The notes: a model not told the origin generated them from the letters alone. Positions 13,766 to 25,775 are shown, counted from the stretch's first letter. The stretch is 64,000 nucleotides of DNA from Acanthamoeba castellanii str. Neff (GCF_000313135.1 NW_004457598.1:66552-130551); one strand, 5' to 3'. Program-made: numbers and translations.

Positions 13766-14453
13766 ATGCTGGACGAAGGGCACAGTGCGAAGGAGGTCGC
13801 CAAGGCCATTCAAGCAAAGCGCCTGGACCTCGCGCAAGGTGCACTGACCTGAAATAACATTGTTGTTATTACTATTTTAATTAATTTTAATCATTAAATT
13901 ATTTAAAATAAGTAATTTCCCTCACCCCGCGCAAACCGACCAGCTCGAGCGCAGCTTCGTCGACATCTATCAGTGGGTGCTCACCCAACAGCCCATCCCC
14001 TCTCCCGGCCCGCTCACCGAGACCGCCGCTTCTTCGCCCGCCTGTTGGCCGAGCGGGCCGCCACCACCGACGCCACCACCGACCCCCTCGCCGCCGACAC
14101 CACCGCCACCCCGGTCAGCGGCATATCGTGGCGCGTGCTGTCGTGCATCCGCCTCAGCACCGGGATGCCGCCTGATGCGTACATGTACGTTCATGGCTTG
14201 GTGGCCTCACTCGCGCTCGACTTCATGACGCCCGACCAGTTCGAGCGCACGCTGGAGCGCGACCCGGCGACGGCGGCCTACGTCGAGGGGTTCGCCCCGA
14301 CCGACCCTGCGTCGATGCCGCGCGAGACGCGCGCTACGCGTTGAGCTTCCTGGCTAACTTGAACACCAGCCTCTACCGGCGCTCGAAGCGAGCCATGGAG
14401 CACCATGCTGTCGAGGCGGCGACCACGGCCACAACTGCGACCACCGACGAATA
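13766..14453 (+). pseudogene. Hypothetical gene with inconsistent reading frames
   Basis: Coding-like blocks occur in order but not in one frame. A short exon at 13766-13838 encodes MLDEGHSAKEVAKAIQAKRL and ends at a GTGCAC donor. After an AT-rich gap, 13941 onward encodes LERSFVDIYQWVLTQQP. A second frame gives RRFFARLLAERAATTD and later YMYVHGLVASLALDFMTPDQ, FERTLERDPATAAYVEGFAP. A third gives RDARYALSFLANLNTSLYRR and stops at 14453. No intron signals fit between the frame changes, so this is a decayed gene, a sequence with small indel errors, or a wrongly inferred model. I do not recognise the family. Confidence 0.4.
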
Positions 14454-14980
14454 GGATACAGCTTGGTCGTGTCCACCACAACATCACCACTACGCGATAA
14501 GCTACAGTTTTGCTTGTATTTTTTATTTTTTCTGTTGCATCAACAAAGATGGAAGACGAAGCAAGAAGAGAGCAGGACAAGACTGGCCCGAGTAAGCCGA
14601 ACCCACCTGCAGGGTACACTCGAGAGGGCACTACTCCAGCAGGAGGCCACCCAAAGTAAGTGCCCCTCTTCCGCAACCATTGAAAGATGCGTTGCATCAT
14701 CTTTCACACAATGACTTTGGGTGCGAAAGGGAGGGCAAGGCAAAGCCGGCGATGCCACCAATCGACACCAGCGCCTGCGCGGCCTGTGGCATGGGCTAAA
14801 CCGGCGGAGAGAGGACCTGCACGCCACCTGATGCACCACACCCGCACACGTGTTGCTGGCTCAACATGCAACACGCGCCCTTCGTGTGCAAGCGTTGGTG
14901 CTGGCTCAATGTTGTTGAGTGAACGTTTCCTGGTTGTGTGTACATTGCTCTCTCGACTGGCCCGGACTTCTTCATTCGTG
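14454..14980. other. Convergent 3' region, no gene seen
   Basis: Lies between the stops of the plus-strand broken gene and the minus-strand small membrane protein. Open frames in it have no protein-like composition. Confidence 0.5.
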
Positions 14981-15524
14981 TTAGTAACTGCCACGCTTGA
15001 GTCGCTGCTCCTCTTCCCAGCGTCGGATGCGCTCGTTTTGCTGTTCCCGTCGCTGGTCGAACCCTCTGTGTTCGTTCATCACGTCGTCACGTGGTTGATA
15101 CAAGGTGGCGGTGGGGTGAGCAACAAGAAGGAAGAAGTGGCATCAAAGAGGGAGAAGAGATGAGAACGATGCGTACCTGCCAATGAGCCAAGCACCGTGG
15201 CCGAGGAAGAAGGCGATCATGGTGCCGAACGCCACGTCTCTAATCTTCGGGTACGGCCGCAGGGCAATGCGCACTGCCAACACAACGATGAATATAAATA
15301 ATGGTCATTTTATTTTAAAGAGGAAAATAACAAAAAAAAAGATCAATCGACTCAAATTAAATTGAGCGATTTGTGACGTAAATGAACGGACAAGCACTTT
15401 AGAGTGTACCTAGGGGAAGGAGAGGTGCGCCGAGAAGGGGCGTCATGTACAACCAATTGATGCCGCCCTCTTCCGTTTGGGGCTGAGGGGCAATGTTCCT
15501 GTGTTCTTCTCCCTGTTGCGCCAT
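14981..15524 (-). CDS. Small predicted membrane protein, 98 residues
   Basis: Three exons (15410-15524, 15177-15273, 14981-15065) join in exact phase to 98 residues. It starts MAQQGEEHRNIAPQPQTEEG. A hydrophobic stretch (WLYMTPLLGAPLLPLV) is followed by RIALRPYPKIRDVAFG and a second apolar segment (TMIAFFLGHGAWLIGR). The tail is a charged helix (RREQQNERIRRWEEEQRLKR) ending GSY. Two short membrane segments with a basic coiled tail resemble small mitochondrial or ER membrane subunits, but I recognise no family. Confidence 0.7.
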
Positions 15525-15647
15525 CTCTTCTTTGATGTCTTCTCCTATGCAAAATCTCCGTATGCCGGATCGTGCCTCCTACGCTTGATTGTTTTGAAGA
15601 TTGAGCGATGAAGCGTAAAAGTCGCGAACAAGCGTTTCGTTACGCGC

Positions 15648-16080
15648 CTAGGCCCTTATGGCGACTTTGACGTCTTCCTCAAGTCCGATGGACCGATACC
15701 TGGAAAATGGGTCCTGGTAGCGTTCCTCAACACCTCCACGACATCCACCCAACACTAAAGAAGAAGACCGAGGCCCCAGAGCAGAATGATAAAGATGAAG
15801 AAGAAAGAGCTGCAAGCCGGGACGTTGGTGAAGAATGGGCAGTAGTTTAATCGTATTAACGAAGAAGCCGTCGTACAGGGTGTGTTGACCGGGCGAGGCC
15901 TCCCGCTCGAGCGATACTTTATACAAGGTGCTCGTCGGGGGCTGATGATGCTCGTCGCCGGTCACGAAGAAGAGAAGGTCTAAAATGATAAGAACTAAAA
16001 AGAAGAAGAAAAAATGGAAAGAGGTATGAACAAAAAAAAGGAGGTCGAAGCGAAGAAGACGGCCGTGATGGTCATCAGAT
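15648..16080 (-). CDS. Unresolved coding exons downstream of glycogen phosphorylase
   Basis: Between the glycogen phosphorylase stop (16151) and 15648 a minus-strand block has good codon bias: DLLFFVTGDEHHQPPTST, LYKVSLEREASPGQHTLYDG, FFVNTIKLLPILH. An adjacent frame encodes a membrane-like segment (CPFFTNVPACS then FFFIFIILLWGLGLLL). Another open stretch after a TTTTCCAG acceptor reads YRSIGLEEDVKVAIRA and stops at 15648. No ATG or consistent splice chain is clear. It could be a small membrane-protein gene or alternative 3' exons of the neighbour. Confidence 0.3.
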
Positions 16081-16150
16081 GTTGTCGTTGTTGTCGTCGT
16101 CGTCGTCTCCGGTCTCGCCCCCGTATGATGATGAAGGCTCTTGCAGCAGC

Positions 16151-16552
16151 TTAGGACCTGGGGCTGGTCGAGCGACAGGCCTGGATGTCCCAGATCTTCT
16201 TGGCGTACTTGTGGATGGTGCGATCGGAGGAGAAGGCGGCGGTGCCGGCGGTGGACATGATGGACATGCGGAGCCACCTCTTGCGGTCCTTCCAGGCCTC
16301 GTCGACCTCGGCCTGGGCGCGGAGGTAGTCCTGGAAGTCGTGGGAGAGGAGGTAGCGGTCGCGGCCGTCCTGGAGGGAGAAGATGAGGGGCTCGAAGGTC
16401 TTGGCGTCGCCGAAGATGCCGAGGCCGATCATGCGGAGCACCTCGGCGAAGCGCTTGTCCATCTTGAGCGAGCCGTCGCGCAGCTTGGCCTTGAGGCCGT
16501 CGATCTCCTCGGCGCGCGCGCCAAAGATGAACATGTTGTCCTCGCCGATGTG

Positions 16553-16592
<40 letters not shown>

Positions 16593-16934
16593 ATGAGGGC
16601 GCCGTTCATGGCGAACTTCATGTTGCCCGTGCCCGAGGCCTCGGTACCGGCCGTCGAGATCTGCTGCGAGAGGTCGGTGCCGGGGATGATGATCTCGGCC
16701 TGGCTCACGCTGTAGTTGGGGATGAAGACCACCTTGAGCAGGTCGCCGATCTCCGGGTCGTTGTTGACGACGTTGGCCACGTTGTTGGTGAGCTTGATGA
16801 TGAGCTTGGCCATGAAGTAGCCCGGCGCGGCCTTGCCGGCGAACATCACCACGCGCGGCACCACCTGGCGCCGCTCCTCGGGCTCCATGCGCTTGATGGT
16901 GCGGTAGCGGTCGATCACGCACAGGATGTTGAGC

Positions 16935-16965
<31 letters not shown>

Positions 16966-17191
16966 TGTGCACGTCGTAGATGGCGTCGAGCGAGATCTCG
17001 ATGCCCATCACCTTCTGGATGTGCTTCTGCAGCCGCATCTTGTTGATCCGCTTGACCTCGAGCCACTTGCGCTGGAACTCGGCATCATCGGCGAACGCGC
17101 GCAGCTTCTCCACCGGGCGCATGTCCAGGGTCTGTTTGTTGTTGCACACAAGCCAACCGATCGATTGTCAGACACCTGTGGGTGGTGTGTG

Positions 17192-17242
<51 letters not shown>

Positions 17243-19455
17243 GTTGTCAAAAAACGTACCCAGCTGTCATCCTTGATGGTGTCGGTGATGAGACGGGTGA
17301 GCGAGGGGTTGGACTGCATGACCCAGCGGCGCGGGGTGACGCCGTTGGTCTTGTTCTGGAACTTGCCGGGCCACACGTCGTAGAAGTCGGGGAAGACCAG
17401 GGTCTTGACCAGCTCCGAGTGGATCGCGGCGACGCCGTTGACCGCGTGCGAGCCGACGATGGCGAGGTTGGCCATGCGCACCATCTTCTCGGGGCCCTCG
17501 CGGATGACCGACAGGCGGCTGATCTTGTCCATGTCGCCGCCGAAGCGGGCGTGGATCTTCTCGAGGAACTGGTAGTTGATGTCGTAGATGATCTGGAGGT
17601 GGCGCGGCAGCAGGCGCTCGACGAGCCACACGGGCCACTCCTCGAGGGCCTCGGGGAGCACGGTGTGGTTGGTGTAGCCAAAGGTGCGCTTGGAGATCTT
17701 CCAGGCCTGCTTCCACTCGAGGCCCTCCTCGTCGACCAGCAGGCGGATGAGCTCGGGGATGCCGAGGGTGGGGTGGGTGTCGTTGAGCTGGATGGCGACC
17801 TCGTCGGAGAACTGGCGGAAGTGGTCCACCTTCTGCTTCATCGACAGCTGCGCGTAGAGCTCGAGGTTCTTGCCAAAGTGGCGGCGCTTGAAGCGGTTGA
17901 GGATGTCCTGGAGCGTGGCCGAGACGAAGAGGAACTGCTGCTTGAGGCGCAGCTCCTTGCCGTTGTAGTGGTGGTCGTTCGGGTAGAGCACGGAGGTGAT
18001 GGTCTCCGTGCGCACCTTGTTCTCGAACGCGCGGCCGTACTCGCCGGCGTTGAACGCCGCCAGGTCCATCTCGTGCGGGGTCTTGGCGCTCCACAGGCGG
18101 ATCGAGAGCGTGTTGTTGGTGCGGTAGCCGGGCACCAGGTTGTCGTAGGCCTGCGCCATGACCACCTCGCCGCCGGTCCACTTGTACTTCTTGTAGCCCA
18201 CCTGGATCACCTCGCCGTAGAAGCGCACCGGGTAGACGACGTCCTTGCGCTCCACCTCCCACGGGTAGCCGTTGCCGCCCGTGAGCCACGCGTCGGCCGT
18301 CTCCACCTGGTAGCCGTCGACCACCTTCTGCGTGAAGATGCCGTAGGTGTAGCGCAGGCCGTAGCCCCAGGCCGGGTAGTTGAGCGTCGCGAGCGAGTCC
18401 ATGAAGCACGCGGCCAGGCGGCCCAGGCCGCCGTTGCCCAGGCCGGCGTCGCACTCCTCCTCGTAGAGGTCCTCCAGCTTGTAGCCCAGGCGCTTCATGG
18501 CCTGCGCGTACTCGGACAGGAGCTCGAGGTTGCTGATGGTGTTCTGCATCGAGCGGCCGATCAGGAACTCGAGCGACAGGTACGACGTCTCCTTGACGCC
18601 CTGCTCCTCAAAGTGCTTGTGCGTCGCGTGGAAGCGCTCGAGCAGCTTGTCGCGCAGGCTGTGGTTTTGGTTGGCGCCAACCGGGCGTGAGCCACAGCCC
18701 ACAAAGGCGAGAAAAGAATGGGGAAAAGAAAAAGGAAAAGAAAACGTACACAAGGGTGAGCGCGCGGTAGACCACGGCATTGGAGATCTTCTCAGGGTTC
18801 TGAGGCGGAATGGCGATCGTGTTCTTGACGTGCCTCACGAAGTCAGCCAGAAGCTCCTCCTGTTGGGCTGTTGAAAGTGGAAAGAGGAAGAGAACGGGTG
18901 GGTTAGTTTTCCTTTGTTGCGAGTGCGGAGTTTACAAACATGCGTTGTTCTGCGGACCAATTGCACGCTTCCGATTCATGAAATTTGTGGCGTATTTCAA
19001 TTTCGTTTCGGGTCCAAAACTCCTAACGGCCTCGTGGCTCGCGCGTTCCATTTCAAATAACATGTTCGGCGTAGAAAATTAAATGATAAAAAAGAAAAGT
19101 TGTTGATTATTATTACTGACGAGTCGGTGTCAGACTTCGTGTCTCGGCGGGGAGTGGGGGAGAAAGCGGAACAGACAAAGACAAATAAACAACAAAACAA
19201 TAGTCTGCTTGCAACGCAAAAGTGATTATTGTAGTGATGAGGGGCGCTTGCGGGGAGGGGTTGCGGGGTAGAGATGATTGGAGAGGGGAGGGGCGTACCG
19301 ACGTCGTCGGCGGTGGGTTCGGCCGCAGCGGCGGACTTGGTGCGGTTGGTGGGGGCGGTGAGAAGCTTCCAGATGTTCTGCTTCTGCTCGTCGAGGAGGA
19401 CCTGGTCCTGCTGCTCGTCCTGGTACTTGTTGTGCTGCATCATCGAAGTCGCCAT
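16151..19455 (-). CDS. Glycogen phosphorylase
   Basis: Releases glucose-1-phosphate from glycogen; PLP enzyme, cytosolic, GT35. Four exons (19299-19455, 18750-18867, 17260-18658, 16151-17131) close in phase to 884 residues. The N-terminus is Gln/Asp-rich ([20 protein letters not shown]). Then come [60 protein letters not shown], the catalytic-site block [43 protein letters not shown], and the PLP motif [20 protein letters not shown] followed by LDGANIEI. The Lys of GNMKF is the expected Schiff-base residue. The third intron carries a (CA)n tract on the sense strand. Amoebae use such enzymes to mobilise glycogen, for example during encystment; that role is inference here. Confidence 0.97.
17193..17241 (+). 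repeat. (GT)n microsatellite in glycogen phosphorylase intron 3
   Basis: About 24 GT units within intron 17132-17259; (CA)n in the sense of the gene. Confidence 0.92.
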
Positions 19456-20892
19456 TTTTTTTTGGATGTGTTTGGTCGCGTAAAGTGACTTGGAGCCGGA
19501 GTAGAGACGAAGAAGAGATGGGGGATAGATGGGAGTGCGCGAAGATGAAAGATGAAGCTGGAGGAGAAGAAAAAAAGAAAAGAGATGTTCTACTTTTCTA
19601 GCTACTGGAGTTGAGTGTGTGGAGTATCTCTGAGCCTTCTGGCTGTGGCGCTTGTTGTGTGACGCTGGGAGGTTTAGTTGGTGTCTGGTAGGAGACGAGG
19701 TCCGGTTTTGTGGTCGGTCCTTGGGCGGAGAAAGAGACGGCAAAGGGCGGACTTACTAGAAATGATGCGGAAATTTCAGCAAAAATATCGAATTTCGCGG
19801 CCTGACCAGTCAGATGGGCGGCAACCGTGGAAATTCCTGGCGGTCGGTGGCGCACGGGAGTACGCCGTGGCTGGCGACTGGTCGCGTGGCCGACGCGGCG
19901 GAAGTGAACAGGGCGTGGGTGCGGGAGCGTGCGCTGGTTTCTGCGCCACCTTTCCCCCTTCTCGTTCTCCCTCCTGTAAGCAGAGAAGGCCATTTAGGCC
20001 CATTGGCGCTGGCCGCGAACACTCACGAGTGAGGCCTCCTGTAACGCCCACTACGAGACATGCGTGATCGGAGGGAAACCAACGAGCACAGCCAGTGGGA
20101 AAGCCTTTGCGCCTGGCGCGTCACAGGAGTTGTACCTCACCAAGCAAGTGCCAGAGAATGTAGATAAAGAGCAATAAAATCCACAAATTGTTTACGTGCC
20201 TTGTTGGCATGTGGCGGAGTATGAGTAGTATCCGCCCAATGACCAGTTGCGACAACCATGTTTGCAACTGATGATCTAAGATGATGGCCGTTGGAGGATG
20301 AGAATGCCCGGATTCCACTCATTCCTCCAATTTTTTGGCATAGCCGCCTTACCCAACAACAACCCCGGCCCAACCGAGAGAAACTTCCTCTGCTCTCTGC
20401 TGTTCACCTCGCCGTATCGGGGTCCTGTTGCGGGCAGCTCCGGGCGAGACGACGGGGCCATCACGTCCGCACCACTGCACCACAACAACGACAAGTGCTG
20501 CCCCTCGTTGGCTGGGAAGTGCGCACTTACGCAGGGCCAAGTGCCCCTTAGGAATTGAGAACAACACAGAAGTTGCGGGCACTGCACAAGAAGGAAGCAA
20601 GCAAGGAACAACGAACAACGAACGACGCACGAGCAACAGCAAAGGTCATACCCACCAAACGTTTTGCCTCCCTTCCCGGGTTGCTGGTGCTGCCACCAAA
20701 GCGCAAGTGAGTACGGAATAGCTGTTCTTACAGGATTAGAGGGTATGCCCAACCATCCTCTATCCTTAGCCTCGATTTACGGAGCATTCTGCTTCATCTT
20801 GCCAGCCATCCACAATCTTTCCACTTCTTTCCATTTATAAAATGCTCTTATCTGCAGGCACGCCCGTAGGACTACACACCACACCACAAAAG
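19456..20892. other. 1.4-kb gap between glycogen phosphorylase and the MFS transporter
   Basis: Divergent upstream regions of two genes. I find no confident gene. A 61-codon minus-strand ORF at 20137-20322 is listed separately. The plus strand also carries an 86-codon ORF at 20298-20558 (MRMPGFHSFLQFFGIAALPN). A possible TATA-like TTTATAAAAT occurs at 20834-20843. Confidence 0.4.
20137..20322 (-). CDS. Candidate small ORF, unknown
   Basis: Starts MSGIRAFSSSNGHHLRSSVA and ends DFIALYLHSLALAW. The N-terminus is Arg/Ser-rich like a mitochondrial presequence and the C-terminal part is apolar. The last bases before the stop also form a good donor (TTG then GTGAGG), so the frame could splice onward. 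Codon use is less C/G-ending than neighbouring genes, which argues against a conserved gene. Confidence 0.22.
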   Translation of the reverse strand: MSGIRAFSSSNGHHLRSSVANMVVATGHWADTTHTPPHANKARKQFVDFIALYLHSLALAW

Positions 20893-21706
20893 ATGAACGA
20901 CTACGGCGATAGAGAGCAGAGCATGCAGGAGCTGTTCGGCGGAAGGCCGGCCAATCCGCAGGTTCGCAACTTCGAAGATGACGACGAGGACGGTTGGGGG
21001 CTCAACATCAACGACCGCGGACGACATGGGGGCGACTACGACTACGATGGCGACATCGACGACGCCCTCCTCCTCCACCCCGCCAAGCGAAAGCGATGGT
21101 ACGACCGCGTGTTAGACTTCCTCCGCGCCCACTGGCGACCTCAGGTGTTGGCCGTGCTGTTCATTCTGTTCCTCGCCGAGGCGGCACGAGGCATCGTGCT
21201 ACCCACCATCTCGACCTACGTGGACAAGGCACGGCCCTCGACTCACCCTTTCTTCGCCTCCACATCCTTCCTGGTCCGCACGCACTCATTTTGTCACCGC
21301 ACACGCACACGACACAACACACACACAACACTTCAGGTGGGCGGCGACAAGTCACAACTCGGGTTGGCCATCTCCCTCTTCTCCGTCGGCCGATTGGTGG
21401 GCGCTCCCGTGCTGGGTTGGTGGTACAGTGTGAACCACTTCTTGTGCGCCCATCGCACGTGCGTGTGTAAGGCCCTGCGACTGATCGCCACACCTCCTTC
21501 CTCCTTCCCCCAAAATGAAGGTACAACAAGCGAAGCGCCCTGGAGGTGCTGACCGTTGCGCTGCTGATCGGTGTGGCGGGCAACATCATGTTCTCCTTTG
21601 CCGCGGTGAGCGGAATCTACGTGCTCCTCATCTCGCGTGTCATCATCGGTTTCTCCACCGGTAAATGACCATCCATCCTCCCAGCGCCTGGTCTAGCCAG
21701 CATTTT

Positions 21707-21751
<45 letters not shown>

Positions 21752-23463
21752 CACGCTGAGCGTGGCGCGGGCTCATATTGCGGCGCAGACGACCAAGGAC
21801 GAGCGAACGCGCTTCATGGGCTACGCTGGTGCGGTGCAGTTCATCGGTTTCGGACTCATGCCCGGCGCCAACATTATGTTCTCCAATGTCGACGTGTACG
21901 CTCTTTGCTTCTGCGTTCCATCATTGTGTGTCGTGCACATGCGCGGTTCTTATTGATTTTTGCGAATTGCAGCAACATCGGGGAGATGCCGCTCAACTCG
22001 CTCACGGCGCCCGGCTTCGTGATAGCCGTGCTCAACATCATCGCTCTCGTGCTGGACTTTGCTCTCTTTTCCTCCTACTTTGCGCCCACGCCCGCTGACG
22101 ATCGCGCCACTATCGTGGTGCCTCACAACGGCAACGGCAAGGGCAACGACAAGCACGAACAGGTACCTGTCGCAGCATGTGAGCTGTCTTTATCTGGAAC
22201 CTTGATTGACCAATGTGCCCGTGTGTTCTGTGTGTGTGTGCCGCGTGCCGTGCGATTGCAACAGAACGCCCGGGGGAGAACAGAGAGCAAGCCACCGCAC
22301 AAGCCTCACGAAGACGTTGAGGCCTTCTCAGCTGACGGCGAACCAGAAGAACATAGGTCGTGGTGGCACGGCAAATGGTCCCACGACACCAAGGTTCGTG
22401 TTTTGCCTTCGTGTCGTGTCGTGTCGTGTCGTGTCGATCTTAACTGATTGGTACTGTATGCATCATTTGGCGATTCGATCAGTTGATGGTGGTGGGCGCG
22501 ATTGTTTATATCGTCCTCAATTTCGTTGCGCGAGGCGTTCTCTCCCTTCTCGAAACGCTGGGCACGCCAATTTTCCTCGAGTACGTGCCACCGTTCTTCT
22601 TCGCCAACAACACTTTTGAGCACTGCTCGCATCACTGACACACACACGCACACACGCACACACCCACCCACCAACAGGGTGTTTGATGGCACCGACACGA
22701 CCGACGCTTCACATTTCTATCTCATTTTGGGCGTTTTGGGTCTGTCCGTCTACTTCGGGCTCGGGTTCGCGCGGAAGATCGCCAGCGAGATCGCTATGCT
22801 CATCTTCGGCTTCATGCTCATCGGCGCCGGCCTTATCACCCTCGCCATAGTCGAGCGAGAAAACCTCAACAAAATTCAGGTACGCCGGCGTGTGCGTGCA
22901 TCGATATCTGATGTCTGCTTAGGCTCCGTGCGTTTGTGTTGTGTTGTGTGTGTGTGTGTTGTGTGTGTGTGTGTGTGTTCGTTCTACGTTGTGGACCATT
23001 ACCAACACGTGCTTTTAATTCCTCAGTTCGTGGGCGGCTGCGCCCTTGTGCTCTCCTTCGGCTCGCCGATTGTACAGACCGTCATCCTCTCCTCTTTCTC
23101 CACCGTCCTCGGCTCGCAGCCGCAAGGTACATTCTCTCGCCAGCCCAGCCCGCTTTGCCTCACTGACCTCTTTGGCTTCAGGCACGCTGATGGGCCTCAT
23201 CACCATGGCCGGCTCGGTCGGTCGCATCGTATTCCCTCTCTCGATCAGTGTGCTCGACGAGCAGGGTATGCCTACGTTCTCACCACGACACACACACACA
23301 ACACGCTCTAACCGTGACGGCTTGGCTAGGTTCGTTCGTTGTGGGCGCAGTGCTCAGCGCGGTGTGCATCGGTGGCATCCTGTGCTACAGCACGTGGGTC
23401 CGGTGTCTGTCCCGGCCCTCCCACCGATTCGTGATCGGCTTCCCCGAGCCCATCCACTCCTGA
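20893..23463 (+). CDS. MFSD8/SPX-like major facilitator superfamily transporter
   Basis: Multi-pass solute transporter, resembling the MFSD8 (CLN7)/SPX-MFS branch, often in endolysosomal membranes. Eleven exons (20893-21219, 21337-21422, 21521-21660, 21751-21895, 21973-22162, 22265-22393, 22483-22580, 22678-22879, 23027-23126, 23182-23265, 23330-23463) close in phase to 544 residues. A soluble acidic N-terminus (FEDDDEDGWGLNINDRG) precedes TM1 (PQVLAVLFILFLAEAARGIV). Then come GGDKSQLGLAISLFSVGRLV and the MFS-type loop GWWYNKRSALEVL, followed by TLSVARAHIAAQTTKDERTR and FMGYAGAVQFIGFGLMPGAN. A hydrophilic central loop (HNGNGKGNDKHEQ, RTESKPPHKPHEDVEAFSAD) separates the two halves. The second half includes GTLMGLITMAGSVGRIVFPL. 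An upstream ATG at 20842 is possible, but an acceptor-like TTATCTGCAG lies just behind it. Confidence 0.88.
21711..21749 (+). repeat. (AC)n tract abutting a 3' splice site
   Basis: About 19 AC units run directly into the CAG acceptor of exon 4 of the MFS transporter, where a polypyrimidine tract would normally sit. Confidence 0.93.
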
Positions 23464-23629
23464 CCCTCGAGGCCCCCTCTCTCTTCTGGTTCTCTTTGTC
23501 CATATTTCTTCCGACATTTATGACTTCGCCAATCACGACCACTTTTGAGATTTGTCAACCCACTTTTCTTTGGCCGCACAACCAAGGAGGAAGCAGCAGA
23601 GTCGAGCAACTAGACTCCCAACAGCTCAC

Positions 23630-25775
23630 ATGACGTGCCTGGGCGTGGCGGGGGTGGCGGCCCTCCTCTTGATGCTGGTGGTCGGCGGAGCGTGGGCCAA
23701 CGTCTTCCTGCACAACCCTCGTGGAAGTAACAACCGCCTCAACGAAGAGACCACAGACCGCGCCAATGCCAACCGCATGTTCGATAGCCAGGTACCACCT
23801 ACGCTTGACGTACCCGTTACAATAATGTTCATCTTCACTGCTATTGTGCTTCTAATGGAAAAATGAAATCGTTCCACACACACACGAGCCAGAACACTGG
23901 CAGGGGTGGGTACGCCTGGGGTCCGAAGATGTACTACTACGCCGGCTCGCAGTTGGAGGTGGAGTGGACGAGCGAGCACGGCTGCGGTCCGGACAGCGAA
24001 CAGCCCAACGTGCACTGCGACGTCGTCCTGCAGTACATGTGCGGCGACGAGGTGCGCGACGGGCTCACCACCGGTACGTGTGCAGGCTTGGTGATGAAGA
24101 CGACCACGACGAGCGTTCGGCTTTGATATTGACGTCGGTGAAATTGGTCGCGCTCGTGCTTGCTTTGTGTGCGAATCGACGAATGCATAGACACAATTCC
24201 CGATGACCCCGCCGAGTACAACGCCAAGGGCGCCGACAAGCTGAACAACAACGGCAAGCTGGCCTATGTGTACGGCATGCACGAGCCCTACGCATACTAC
24301 CAGGACTGCCATGTGCGCCAGCGCAACCGCGGCCTGTTCCTAGCGGACGTCGTGATGCCCGGCGGCCCCGGCGCCGATGCGCGCAACACCCGCCAGAACC
24401 CGGGCGGTGCGCGCTCGGGATTCGAGTGCCCCGAGGAGCGGGACTACTACCCCTACTGGCACCCGGCCCCGTGGCGCGACATCGCCGTGCTCACATCGAA
24501 CGTGTCGCGCTGCGACTACTACCGGGCCAACTCCCAGAACGTGGTCGGGCGCGGCTATTGCTACGCTTGGCCGGCGGCCAACAACGCGCGGGACTGCGCG
24601 GCCCTCGGGGGTAAGTGGGTGACGGCGCCACCGAACGGGGGCGGCCCGGTGGACTGCCGCGCGGCACCGTACGCGCGCGACAATGGGCTCGGGTGGGTGT
24701 CGGCCTACAACTGGACCATCCCCCACGACGCACTTCACGAAAGCTGCGTGCTGCGCCTGCGGTACAACATCTCCGTGGGCGACTACGACGGGTGGAACAC
24801 GTACAGCGACCAAAACGAGTGGAATCCGTTCGGCAACAAGTGTCCCATCACGCGCGACCCCACCGGTGAGTACTCACTCGCACACGCACCACCGCACATG
24901 CACGCCTGCGCAAATAGCTGACACTTTCGTGTGTGCAGTGCAATTCGACACGGAGGACACGCCGGTGATCAGCGCCCGGAACCTCACGCTCGCGCTAGAC
25001 ACCCGCCAGACCGGTAGGACATTCCAGGACAGGAGTTACACCTTCGCGATCCGGCCACGCCCCGCACACGTTGGACCCAACGACAGAATCGTCAACCTGA
25101 ACGTCAAGTACGCGTAATCGAGATGAGTTGCGCGTGTGCGATAGTGTGCGTGTTGTCTCATTTTGGCTGGACCTGGACTATGTGCCACACAGGGGCAAGC
25201 GCGGTACCTTGACGCAAGTCTTTCCGGCCGTGATGTACGACTTTGTGCCGAACTCGCTCTACATGCGGCCCGGCGACTACCTGCACCTCCAGTGGACCGG
25301 CAGCACCTTCAACCCGGCCAACAACGAGGGCGAGGGCACCTACGGCACGGACATCACCAACCTGGTCCAGGTTGCGGACCTGTACCACAACGTCCCTCTC
25401 AACTTCTCCGACCCGCGGCACTTCTTCGGGGAGAAGGCCCGACTGGCTCTGGCCCACCTGAACCAGAAGGGCTGCGACACGCTGGCACAACTCCTGGCCC
25501 GACACGGCCCAGACCAGGAGGCCATCAACCGCGACCCGCGCAACTGTGCCAAGCTCAACATGGCCAGCACCTACCAGGACCAGGGGCTGCACCAAGTCCA
25601 CAGCTCGCTTCAGGGTAAAGTTCAGCTTCGCTGCTGATGCAGGCATGTACAAGTGATTGAGCCTGCCTAACTGTGCTGTGTTGTAGGTCTCTATATGTTC
25701 ATCAGCACGAGGAACAACAACTTCAGCAAGAGAAGCCAGAAGCTGAAGATCACAGTACTGCCCGACCAAGAATGA
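23630..25775 (+). CDS. DD3-3-like secreted protein
   Basis: Resembles the Dictyostelium developmentally regulated protein DD3-3 and its metazoan relatives; molecular function is not established. Six exons (23630-23791, 23893-24073, 24191-24865, 24939-25107, 25193-25614, 25687-25775) close in phase to 511 residues. A clear signal peptide ([20 protein letters not shown]) is followed by the family hallmark [20 protein letters not shown]. Then [100 protein letters not shown], and [20 protein letters not shown]. Many cysteines and Asn glycosylation sites fit export. No C-terminal membrane anchor is visible. Confidence 0.85.

Noticed and set aside
15648..17066. Minus-strand 472-codon ORF rich in Arg, His and Gln
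   Set aside because: Most of it is the out-of-frame shadow of glycogen phosphorylase exon 4; only its last part (below 16080) is considered separately.
16079..18690. Long plus-strand ORFs of Leu/Val/Asp-rich protein
   Set aside because: Antisense of glycogen phosphorylase; long only because C/G-ending codons suppress antisense stops.
20842..20892. Upstream ATG at 20842 as the MFS transporter start
   Set aside because: The stretch between carries an acceptor-like TTATCTGCAG and lacks typical composition; ATG 20893 is preferred, though not proven.
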